Shown here in pieces: positions 1 through 6,890 of a stretch of 11,471 bases of DNA. The stretch comes from CAYYED01 sp964470785 (GTDB lineage: Bacteria; Patescibacteriota; Minisyncoccia; Minisyncoccales; PEYH01): NCBI GenBank assembly GCA_964470785.1, contig CAYYED010000030.1:1-11471 (forward strand), in the 5' to 3' direction. A program made the translations under genes and the position numbers. How positions within the stretch are numbered: position 1 is the stretch's first letter; every line of letters starts with the position of its first letter. The notes below the pieces were generated by a model. It did not search any database, was not told where the DNA came from, and worked only from the letters and a program-made list of their open reading frames with translations.

Positions 1-1585
1 CTTTTGAATGCCAGCTTCCTTGGTAATATGCCCAGAGTTTTTCTAATCCATTATCGTCTTGGCCCGTTACGGTGAGCTCTATGGTTTCGCCCACATTGAA
101 TGATGCTTTGTTTACCGAGAGAGTGCCGGAGACCGGATCTTCTTTTTCTGCGGAAACGATGCTGAAATAGTCGTCGCTTTTATCAGATATACTTGAATTT
201 TCTGCATCCCAAATAAATATTTTTGCACTAAATTCAGAAAGCTCTCCTGTAACAAATCCCGAATACGACTTAATAGTTCCTTCGGGAATCTTCCAAAAAT
301 ATTGTCCCTTTTCGGCAGGAATATTGTAGGCAATGTGCCAGCTTTTTCCGTTGCCATATTCAATATTAACTTTATCAACCCCAGTCGACTTCCACTTAAT
401 AATGTGTGTCTGTCCTTCTTCCCATTCCTCCCCTCCATTAGGGGAAGTGATGGTAAGATACGGCTCTCCTTCCGGAACTACCTTAACACTAATTGATGAT
501 TCTGCTGTTTGGTGGTTGTTGTCTGTGATAGTAAATTTGACAGTGTAGGTTTTTGGATTAGCATAACTATGACTAAATTTTGTTGTTTGAATTGTCTGCT
601 CTTTTACTACAGGAGTTTCAGCAACACCGATTTCATCTCCCCAATCTACTGCATAAGATAATACTCCATTTTCTGGATCATGAGCTTTAATTGTCCAATT
701 ACCTATTTCGTTAACTTGAAGTTGGGTAGGACCAGAAAGTTCATCAATTACCGGGGGGAGATTTTTCTCACTAATTTTAGCGATAGTAAAATAGTTATCA
801 GATTCATCCGCTCCAATACCTGTATTGCGAAAGGAGGTACTCACAATTGAAATTTTATAAAATTTGGCAGTGGTATTTATTTGGGGAGAAACATAAATGT
901 TACTGGATTTTATATTCCAACTATAAATACCTTTTGAAGCATCTGTATTTTTAACAATAGGATACGCGGGACCTATAATACTCTTCTGGGAATCAAATAA
1001 TTGAAGGCCAATGTTTATTTTGTCAATTCCTTTACTCTCCCACCCAATATTATACGTTTCTCCAATCTTCCACTCTTCTCCCCCATTGGGGGAAATTACT
1101 TTGATGTAGGGTTTAGTTATTTCACAACCGTATATCTTGTTTAGTTTGGTTCTGGTTGTTTTGCCCACAAAGCCAGTACCGTGGGTTAAGCCCCAAGGAG
1201 CTAAAATTTCTTCAGCATATTTTTCCTGAAAACCCGAAACAGCTGAAGCAAGTTGTTCGTCAAAGTAAATTGATTCAGGAGGAGTCATCTGAGAGTGAAA
1301 GATGTTTTCAAAACCTTCTTTAACTAAAGCCATTCTTAGTAATTCCACCTCGTTACTTTTGTCCCCGATTTTCAAATTCACATTAAAATCATGGCACCAG
1401 TGCTCCGGTTCGGGTTGTGTTTTTTGACTTAATTGTTCTTGAAGCTGGGCAATTTGCTGCTGCAATTGAGCAATCATTTGTTGAAGCTCTTCTGTGCTTA
1501 TGTCCCGGGCCTCAAGTGCATTAATTTTTAACGAAAAAATAAAAACAACTGAAAGAACTAATAAAGATAATTTTTTATATCTCAT
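1..1585 (-). CDS. Exported multidomain surface protein: PG-binding, Kre9-like and PKD domains (3' end outside window)
   Basis: The minus-strand frame is open from ATG at 1585 to the left edge (528 residues, no stop). Residues 1-23 form a signal peptide: basic MRYKK, then a hydrophobic core ending INA. Residues ~29-50 are a Gln-rich heptad segment, probably a short coiled coil. Residues ~62-153 resemble a peptidoglycan-binding domain ending in GLTHGTGFVGKTTRTKLN and YGC. Two Kre9/KNH-type beta domains, each starting SPNGGEEW, begin near residues 163 and 380. A PKD-like domain (VDWGDE, later FSHSY and YTVKFTITD) lies between them, and a further Ig-like domain starts near residue 480. The architecture fits a cell-wall-attached adhesin or surface-layer protein; its ligand cannot be told from sequence. 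It is divergent from greA. No ribosome binding site precedes the ATG. TATAAT at 1604-1599 could be its -10, but no good -35 is visible. Confidence 0.88.
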   Translation of the reverse strand, partial: MRYKKLSLLVLSVVFIFSLKINALEARDISTEELQQMIAQLQQQIAQLQEQLSQKTQPEPEHWCHDFNVNLKIGDKSNEVELLRMALVKEGFENIFHSQMTPPESIYFDEQLASAVSGFQEKYAEEILAPWGLTHGTGFVGKTTRTKLNKIYGCEITKPYIKVISPNGGEEWKIGETYNIGWESKGIDKINIGLQLFDSQKSIIGPAYPIVKNTDASKGIYSWNIKSSNIYVSPQINTTAKFYKISIVSTSFRNTGIGADESDNYFTIAKISEKNLPPVIDELSGPTQLQVNEIGNWTIKAHDPENGVLSYAVDWGDEIGVAETPVVKEQTIQTTKFSHSYANPKTYTVKFTITDNNHQTAESSISVKVVPEGEPYLTITSPNGGEEWEEGQTHIIKWKSTGVDKVNIEYGNGKSWHIAYNIPAEKGQYFWKIPEGTIKSYSGFVTGELSEFSAKIFIWDAENSSISDKSDDYFSIVSAEKEDPVSGTLSVNKASFNVGETIELTVTGQDDNGLEKLWAYYQGSWHSK

Positions 1586-1653
1586 ATTTTTAATTTTAAT
1601 TATAATTTCGCCTTTTTATTAAAATAACCCATTAAAGAGATTATTACAAGCAG

Positions 1654-1662
1654 TTATCCACA
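1654..1662 (+). promoter_or_regulatory. Single DnaA-box-like 9-mer
   Basis: TTATCCACA matches the classical DnaA box consensus exactly. It sits in the divergent spacer, about 25 bp before the greA -35 element. There is only one copy, with no AT-rich unwinding region or dnaA/dnaN nearby, so this is not an origin. It may be a regulatory DnaA site or chance. Confidence 0.3.
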
Positions 1663-1687
1663 GGACTTGCATATTGAAAAAACAGGG

Positions 1688-1715
1688 TTGACATTTTTTT
1701 GGCCAAGGGTATTAT
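1688..1715 (+). promoter_or_regulatory. Sigma70-type promoter of greA
   Basis: A consensus -35 TTGACA (1688-1693) is followed after 16 bp by TATTAT (1710-1715). An overlapping TATGAT at 1713-1718 gives a 19-bp spacer. The predicted start near 1722 would leave only about 16 untranslated bases before the greA ATG at 1738, with no Shine-Dalgarno sequence. Confidence 0.7.
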
Positions 1716-1737
1716 GATGTTGTGCTAAAAAAACAAT

Positions 1738-2211
1738 ATGGAAGAAACAAACAATACAATTTATCTCACCAAAGAGGGCTTAAAAAAGCTGGAAAAAGAT
1801 TTGCAAATACTAAAGAAAGATAGAGAAAAAAAGAAAAAAGAAGATGCCTCCGTGCTTTCGCCTCAGGCAGGGGACTCGGAATTTACTAATTTTCAGCAGG
1901 ATTTAAATTTATTGGAATCAAGAATTGAAGAACTGGAAAATATTCTGAAAAATTATATCCTTATAAAAAAACCCTTGAAGAATAAGAGGAATCAGGTTTG
2001 TATTGGATCAACGGTGATTGTGGAGGTAGATAATCAAGAAGACGAATTTACCATAGTGGGGAGTTTAGAAGCTAATCCGGTTTTTGGCAAAATAAGCAAT
2101 GAATCTCCGGTAGGCAGGTCTTTATTGGGCAAAAAAGAAGGAGAAGAAGCGGTCGTGCAGTCGGCTGTTGTTACTACGTACAAAATCAAAAAAATTATTT
2201 ATAAATCTTAA
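1738..2211 (+). CDS. greA: Transcription elongation (cleavage) factor GreA family
   Basis: The 157-residue product matches GreA in length. GreA inserts a coiled coil into the RNA polymerase secondary channel and stimulates cleavage of backtracked RNA. Residues ~8-75 form the lysine- and glutamate-rich antiparallel coiled coil. At its tip GDSEF (45-49) stands where typical GreA has GDLxENAEY, so acidic residues are kept but the motif is divergent. Residues ~88-155 are the FKBP-like C-terminal domain, with GSTVIVEV, FTIVG, then SPVGRSLLGKKEGEEA, which is diagnostic for the family. The start is supported by the upstream promoter and the near N-terminal YLTKEGLKKLEKDL. The gene is monocistronic or nearly so, because a strong terminator follows 9 bp after the stop. 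Confidence 0.93.
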   Translation: MEETNNTIYLTKEGLKKLEKDLQILKKDREKKKKEDASVLSPQAGDSEFTNFQQDLNLLESRIEELENILKNYILIKKPLKNKRNQVCIGSTVIVEVDNQEDEFTIVGSLEANPVFGKISNESPVGRSLLGKKEGEEAVVQSAVVTTYKIKKIIYKS

Positions 2212-2220
2212 AAAATAACC

Positions 2221-2248
2221 AAAAAAAGAGGGCACTCCCTCTTTTTTT
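2221..2248 (+). terminator. Rho-independent terminator after greA
   Basis: AAAAAAAGAGGG, loop CACT, then CCCTCTTTTTTT form a 12-bp perfect stem that includes the U-tract. The A-tract on the left could also make it work on the opposite strand. It ends only 14 bp before the ATG of the next gene. Confidence 0.9.
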
Positions 2249-2262
2249 GATGCCCAAATATA

Positions 2263-3567
2263 ATGAAAAATTTACTTGATTTTTTTATTCAGGCAGGACA
2301 GTTAAAGAGAATTGAAAGAAGAGGATGGATTGCCCATCGTATAAAAAAGGCAGAAACCACTGCTGACCATATTTTCAGAACAACTATTATGGCATGGATT
2401 CTTAATAAGCAGAAAGACCTGAATGAAGAAAAGGTTTTAAAGACCGCCTTAATTCATGACCTTTGCGAAATTTATGGCGGAGATGAGACGCCCTATGACC
2501 CTCTTTTACCAGAGAAATTAAATTTTTTGTCTTTAGCAAAAACCCGGAAAATTTTAGAAAAGTGGCCAAAATTTACTCCACAGCAAAAAAGAGAAAAGCA
2601 TCGCATTAAATATAAGAGAGAACTGCAAGGGCTAAACAGATTAACCAAAACACTCCCCGCATCCTTGCGAGAAGAAATACGCCAGCTTTGGAAGGATTTT
2701 GAGGAGGGCAAAACCAAAGAGGGTAGGTTTGTAAAACAAATAGACAAAATGGAAAATTTCTTGCAAGGCATGGAATACTGGAAAGAGCAAGGGAAAATAC
2801 ATTATCAGCTTTGGGACAGATGGGCAAAAGAAATATTAGACGATAAAATTATTTTATCTTTTAAAGAAGCGATAAATAGAAAATTTTTTAAAGCTAAAAA
2901 ACAAGGAAGCGATTCAGAAAAATTCATGGACCAAGCATTGGAATTTTTAATAAATGTAGGCAAATTAAAAAGGATAAAACAAAGAAAATGGATTATTAGA
3001 GGGATTAAACAGTCAGAAAGCGTAGCTCAACATGTTTTTCGCGCCACAATAATGGCCTGGGTTTTGGCAGAAAGAAATAAGTCCTTAGACGTGAAACAAG
3101 TGATAAAAATTGTCTTAATCCACGATTTGTGCGATTTAGAAGGATGCCACGAATCGTTGTGTGATGTCGCTGTTATCAAAAACCCTAATTATATAAAGTT
3201 TTGGGAAAGGAGAAAGAAACTCAAAGAATTTCCCAGGTTGCCCAAAGGGGAACGTTTAAAATGGTTTGTAAGCCAAAATGAAAAGGAGAAAAAGTGTATT
3301 ATAAGATTAATGAAAGACCTGCCCAAGGGCACTCAAGAAGAGCTGGCTTCTCTGCGGATTGATTTTGCCGAGGGCTTGACCAAAGAAGGGAGATTTGTAA
3401 AACAGGCGGTTAAAGCAGAATCATTATTACAGGCAATGGAGTATGGTAAAGAATATAAAAAATTTCCTACTAACCCTTGGTGGGTGGAAATTAGAGAGGC
3501 CGTTGATAATCCTGTTTTAATAGAATTGCTCAAAGAGATTGACAAGAGGTTTGATGAAGGAAAATAG
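2263..3567 (+). CDS. Tandem HD-domain phosphohydrolase (HDDC2/YfbR-like), second copy degenerate
   Basis: This 434-residue protein is two copies of an ~200-residue HD domain. The closest recognisable family is HDDC2/YfbR, metal-dependent 5'-deoxynucleotidases, which are normally single-domain. Copy 1 (residues 1-~210) has RRGW (19-22), ADH (H36), HD (H65, D66), GGDETP (72-77) and an Asp in KQIDK (D161), giving the full H...HD...D metal set. Copy 2 (~220-434) aligns closely (KLKRI, TIMAW, LIHDLC, TKEGRFVKQ). It keeps H257, H287 and D288, but GGDETP reads GCHESL and the fourth ligand position is Val383. Copy 1 is therefore likely the active half and copy 2 structural or regulatory. A nucleotide substrate is inferred from the family only. 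There is no ribosome binding site at the ATG, and no obvious promoter between the greA terminator and the start. Confidence 0.82.
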   Translation: MKNLLDFFIQAGQLKRIERRGWIAHRIKKAETTADHIFRTTIMAWILNKQKDLNEEKVLKTALIHDLCEIYGGDETPYDPLLPEKLNFLSLAKTRKILEKWPKFTPQQKREKHRIKYKRELQGLNRLTKTLPASLREEIRQLWKDFEEGKTKEGRFVKQIDKMENFLQGMEYWKEQGKIHYQLWDRWAKEILDDKIILSFKEAINRKFFKAKKQGSDSEKFMDQALEFLINVGKLKRIKQRKWIIRGIKQSESVAQHVFRATIMAWVLAERNKSLDVKQVIKIVLIHDLCDLEGCHESLCDVAVIKNPNYIKFWERRKKLKEFPRLPKGERLKWFVSQNEKEKKCIIRLMKDLPKGTQEELASLRIDFAEGLTKEGRFVKQAVKAESLLQAMEYGKEYKKFPTNPWWVEIREAVDNPVLIELLKEIDKRFDEGK

Positions 3568-3654
3568 GGAAGAGAAAACAAAAGTGAAAACAGTTGTTAG
3601 AAAACAGAAATATGTACTCTCCGGGGGCGCATTTTTTTTTCTTTCAAATTGCGA

Positions 3655-3660
3655 TATAAT
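3655..3660 (+). promoter_or_regulatory. Possible -10 box for polX
   Basis: TATAAT lies 28 bp before the chosen polX ATG at 3689. The region 17 bp upstream is only a T-run (3632-3637), so the -35 is poor. Its presence is one reason to prefer the internal ATG over an upstream start. Confidence 0.4.
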
Positions 3661-3688
3661 AAATTATATATTTTACCCCCCTTTTCTT

Positions 3689-5512
3689 ATGTTAAACCAA
3701 GAAATAGCAAATATACTTTACGAGATCGGGTATTTTTTAGAAATAGAAGAAGCGCCTTTTAAGCCACAGGCATACGAAAAAGCGGCTATCGTTTTAGAAA
3801 CCTTAGAAGAAAATATTAGAGACATCTATGGCAAGGGCGGCGTTAAGGGTTTGGAAAAAATACCCGGTATTGGCAGGAGCATTGCTAAAAAAATAGAAGA
3901 ATATCTTCAAACGGGAGAAATTAGATATTATCAAGAATTAAAGAAAAAAATACCGATAGATATAGGTGGGTTAATGCAGGTAGAAGGCGTGGGAGCGAAG
4001 ACAATAAAAAAACTTTATCAAGAATTAAATATAGGAACGATTAAGGATTTAGAAAGAGTAGCTCAAGACCACAAAATCGCTTCGTTGCCTGGATTTGGAG
4101 TCAAAAAGGAACAAAATATTATTGAGAGCATAAAGTTTCTAAAAAAAGGACAGGAGAGAATTCTATTAGACAAAGCGCTATTTTTAGCAAAGGAAATAGA
4201 GCGGGAATTACTGAAATTCAAAGGAGTAAGGCAGATTAGCGCAGCCGGTTCGCTGCGTCGGAGGCAAGAAACCGTAGGCGATTTGGATTTTTTGGCCACA
4301 GCAGATTGTCCGGAAAAAGTAATGGAAAGATTTGTTAATTTAGAGAGAGTAACTAAAGTGTGGGGCAAGGGAGAAACCAAAAGTTCGGTGCGCTTGGACT
4401 TGGGCATAGACGTGGATTTAAGAATAGTGCCTATAAAAAGTTATGGCGCAGCTTTGCAATATTTTACCGGGTCTAAAACTCATAACATTGCACTAAGAAA
4501 GATAGCCATAAAAAAAGGATTTAAGCTTTCAGAATACGGTCTTTTTAGAAAAGCCAAAAGCAAAAAGAATGCCTTGCATCAAAACAAGCATTCTGGTGAG
4601 AGGCCAAAAGTCAAAAGTAAAGAGCCAAAGGTTTATAGATGGGTTTACGCCGGCGGAAAAACAGAAGAAGAGGTTTATGGTTTTTTGGGGATGGATTATA
4701 TTGAGCCGGAGCTAAGGGAAAATACAGGAGAAATAAAAATGAGCACGAAAAGAAAATTGCCCCGATTGATTGTCGTTAAAGATATTCAAGGGGATTTGCA
4801 TTGCCATAGTAGCTGGAATGGGGGAGATAACAACATTGAAGAAATGGCGCAAGAGGCGGTGAAATTAGGGTATCAATATATAGGGATTACTGATCATACC
4901 AAGTTCTTGCGCATAGAAAACGGCTTAGACGAAAAGGACTTAGAGAAACAAAGAAAAGAAATTAATAAAATTAACTTGCAATTTATAACCAATAACTTAC
5001 AATGTCGTGTTTTACAGGGTTGTGAAGCTAATATTTTAAAAGATGGGAGAATAGATATCAAAGACGAAGCGTTGAAAGAATTGGACTACGCAATTGCCGG
5101 AATACATTCTAATTTTAAAATGAGCAAAGAACAAATGACCAAAAGAATAATCAGGGCCATGAAAAATCCCTATATTAAAATTATTTCCCATCCTACGGGC
5201 AGAATCTTAAAGAAGAGAGACGAATATCAAATTGATTTTAATAAAATTTTAAGAGTAGCAAAAGAAACGAGCACAATTTTAGAGGTTAATGCTTGTCCTG
5301 TAAGATTGGATTTAAATGATATTAATATAAAAAGAGCAAAAGAAGCAGGAGTGAAAATGGTTATCAATTCAGATGCTCATCAAAAAGAAAAATTGCGATT
5401 TATAAACTTCGGAGTTATGCAAGCCCGGCGGGGTTGGGCAGAAAAAAGCGATATTATAAATACTCAGCCATTAGAAAAATTACTGAAAAATTTTAGAGAA
5501 AGAAATAAATAA
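3689..5512 (+). CDS. polX: DNA polymerase X family protein with C-terminal PHP domain
   Basis: Bacterial PolX enzymes fill short gaps in DNA repair, and their PHP domain supplies 3'-5' exonuclease/AP-site processing. The ATG at 3689 gives 607 residues and begins LNQEIANILYEIG, as in the family. A longer frame starting at 3539 adds 50 unrelated residues and runs over the putative promoter. Helix-hairpin-helix motifs are at ~55-73 (IPGIGRSIAKKI), 96-113 and 133-144. The nucleotidyl-transfer motif GSLRRRQETVGDLD gives Asp198 and Asp200, with Asp243 in DVDLR as third carboxylate. PHP ligands are visible at D369/H371/H373 (DLHCH), D402/H403, E446, H473, H501 and D562/H564 (SDAH). Residues ~288-318, between the two enzymes, hold a Lys-rich insert that explains length above the usual ~570-580. 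The 3' end overlaps the convergent permease by 20 bp. Confidence 0.93.
   Translation: MLNQEIANILYEIGYFLEIEEAPFKPQAYEKAAIVLETLEENIRDIYGKGGVKGLEKIPGIGRSIAKKIEEYLQTGEIRYYQELKKKIPIDIGGLMQVEGVGAKTIKKLYQELNIGTIKDLERVAQDHKIASLPGFGVKKEQNIIESIKFLKKGQERILLDKALFLAKEIERELLKFKGVRQISAAGSLRRRQETVGDLDFLATADCPEKVMERFVNLERVTKVWGKGETKSSVRLDLGIDVDLRIVPIKSYGAALQYFTGSKTHNIALRKIAIKKGFKLSEYGLFRKAKSKKNALHQNKHSGERPKVKSKEPKVYRWVYAGGKTEEEVYGFLGMDYIEPELRENTGEIKMSTKRKLPRLIVVKDIQGDLHCHSSWNGGDNNIEEMAQEAVKLGYQYIGITDHTKFLRIENGLDEKDLEKQRKEINKINLQFITNNLQCRVLQGCEANILKDGRIDIKDEALKELDYAIAGIHSNFKMSKEQMTKRIIRAMKNPYIKIISHPTGRILKKRDEYQIDFNKILRVAKETSTILEVNACPVRLDLNDINIKRAKEAGVKMVINSDAHQKEKLRFINFGVMQARRGWAEKSDIINTQPLEKLLKNFRERNK
4567..4627 (+). 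repeat. Repeat-like, hairpin-bearing insert inside polX
   Basis: This stretch encodes the Lys-rich linker between the polymerase and PHP domains. It holds a hairpin (GAATG plus CTTG against CAAG plus CATTC, 4567-4593), then GGCCAAAAGTCAAAAGTAAA and GAGCCAAAG. Its low-complexity style resembles the intergenic repeats of this window rather than conserved polX sequence. It keeps the reading frame. Confidence 0.45.
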
Positions 5513-6599
5513 TCTGATAAACTATTCCTCCTAAAAAGATTAGGCTTAATAAATAAGCAATAATTTTTTTCGCGGGTCTAATTTTTTTATACATTAGCAT
5601 TATTAAAATTCCGTCAATACCAAGCATGAATGTACCGATAAAGATTATCACCGGGATAAAGTTCTTGATTCCTAAAAAAAAGATTGCCAAGGGAGCGAAA
5701 CAAGTAATTGCCCAAGCAATGAGTTGATTGATTTTTAAGTCGTAGCAGAAAATCTTTTTTAATGTTAATCCAAGGGTAATAAGCGAAGTAAATGTTGTTA
5801 AGAGTCCGAGGAACAAAATTAAGGACACTACTCCGTCTCCGAAATAAAGGCGGAGTCCGGTAAGCGCCGATTCTGTAGTATTGGCGCCGGTAATGCCCAA
5901 GATGAGATAAGAAAAAAACAAATATACAACAATAGGCAGGATAATAGAAATCGGGATAACTATTTTAAGCAATTTTTTATTTCTATGGAGCATTTCTTCT
6001 ACCTCGGGAATTAGAGCCGCTCCCCACAAAGAAAACAGAATAACTCCGTAAGGCAAAAAGAAATGAGAAAAATTAGTTGAGGTAAAAAGATTGGTCGGAG
6101 TTATGGCATGCATTCCGCGCAAAAAGATGAGTATTAAAATAATAAAAAAAGAAATCAGTCCCCAAAATTCCACCTTAGCAATTGCTTTTACGCCAAGCAG
6201 AATGAGCAGAGCGGCCGGAATAAAATAAATTAAAGTGTAAAATTCACTGCTTTCCTCTAAAATCGGGGAAAACAATTCTTTTAAAAACTCTCCTCCAACG
6301 ATTAGATAAGCTAGGCTGGCGCCGAAGAATCCGAAAATATTGGAAAAAAGCGCTATTTTTTTAAAATTATTACCCAGGTGATGCTTCACAAAGCCGGGAA
6401 AGCGTTTGAAGTCAGGCGTTTTAAGGGCAATTTCTCCGAAGCATAAATGGACTTTTGTAATTAAGATGCCAAGAACAATAAAGTAGGCAAGTACTATCCA
6501 AAAACCGGACTGCAAGGTTATATATGGCAAAGAAAAAAGGCCTACGCCGATAATAGTTCCTGCCAAGACCGAAATTGGATAAATTATGTTTCTAATCAT
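5493..6599 (-). CDS. Amino-acid permease, HAAAP-like (aromatic amino acid transporter type)
   Basis: This 368-residue, very hydrophobic protein has about 11 predicted membrane segments (roughly 5-27, 33-54, 83-104, 120-140, 143-161, 180-200, 212-235, 255-280, 291-310, 313-336, 346-367). TM1 carries GTIIGVGLFSLPY (14-26), the glycine-rich unwound helix typical of APC-superfamily substrate sites. TM6 carries PYGVILFSLWGAALIPEVEEM, typical of the TyrP/Mtr/SdaC group. It is slightly shorter than the usual ~400 residues. A role in amino-acid uptake fits a lineage dependent on outside nutrients, but the substrate cannot be assigned. The ATG at 6599 has no ribosome binding site. The 3' end overlaps polX convergently by 20 bp. 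Confidence 0.85.
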   Translation of the reverse strand: MIRNIIYPISVLAGTIIGVGLFSLPYITLQSGFWIVLAYFIVLGILITKVHLCFGEIALKTPDFKRFPGFVKHHLGNNFKKIALFSNIFGFFGASLAYLIVGGEFLKELFSPILEESSEFYTLIYFIPAALLILLGVKAIAKVEFWGLISFFIILILIFLRGMHAITPTNLFTSTNFSHFFLPYGVILFSLWGAALIPEVEEMLHRNKKLLKIVIPISIILPIVVYLFFSYLILGITGANTTESALTGLRLYFGDGVVSLILFLGLLTTFTSLITLGLTLKKIFCYDLKINQLIAWAITCFAPLAIFFLGIKNFIPVIIFIGTFMLGIDGILIMLMYKKIRPAKKIIAYLLSLIFLGGIVYQIIYFFL

Positions 6600-6629
6600 T
6601 AATCAAAGTTGAATTGTTATTGTTTGTTT

Positions 6630-6658
6630 ATTATAATAAAGAAAACGCAAAACGCAAA
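6630..6658 (-). promoter_or_regulatory. Possible promoter of the permease gene
   Basis: Read on the minus strand, TTTGCG (6658-6653) is followed after 17 bp by TATAAT (6635-6630), about 30 bp before the ATG at 6599. The -35 lies in an ACGCAAA-type repeat, so the repeat may supply promoter sequence. Confidence 0.45.
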
Positions 6659-6890
6659 GTTACAGGTTGCAATTTTCAATTTTCAATCAATTTTAAAAAA
6701 GCGAAAAACTAAAAGCTAAAAGCGCCCTGGGCCGACCGCTGACGTCTTATCCGACTGTGTCAGCAGATTAGGACAGTCGGCGGGCTAGGCAATTTACGAA
6801 TGAATTTAACAATTTCTCAATTTCCTAATTTACAATTAAAAATTTAAAAATTGAAAATTGATTGAAAATTGTAAATTGTAAATTATTTTT
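6641..6890. repeat. Composite intergenic repeat, copy 1 (AT-rich arms around a GC-rich hairpin)
   Basis: No gene is visible here. The order is: an AAACGCAAAACGCAAAG motif; AATTTTCAATTTTCAATC sequence; a GC-rich core at 6723-6790; a 42-bp tract (6790-6831) repeated exactly at 11416-11457; then AAAATTG repeats up to the next ATG. An 18-nt perfect inverted repeat, CAATTTTCAATCAATTTT (6677-6694) and its complement (6854-6871), encloses the core. The core can fold as CCGACTGT/ACAGTCGG (8 bp) or as nested GCCGAC/GTCGGC and GCTGAC/GTCAGC stems. Confidence 0.8.

Noticed and set aside
112..548. Short frames at 112-438 (minus) and 302-548 (plus)
   Set aside because: They overlap the continuous surface-protein frame, whose PKD and Kre9-like domains are clear.
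1640..1740. Replication origin around the DnaA box
   Set aside because: A single box, no box cluster and no dnaA, dnaN or gyr genes nearby.
3539..3688. 50-residue N-terminal extension of PolX
   Set aside because: It crosses a TATAAT box and overlaps the HD gene, has no family similarity, and the ATG at 3689 gives the conserved PolX start.
5544..5567. Terminator for polX (GCTTA-ATAAA-TAAGC then T-run)
   Set aside because: The stem is only 5 bp and AT-rich, and lies within the permease coding sequence; too weak to call.
6641..6890. CRISPR-like array from repeated AATTTTCAATTT units
   Set aside because: The units are short, irregular and without unique equal-length spacers; they are low-complexity AT repeats.
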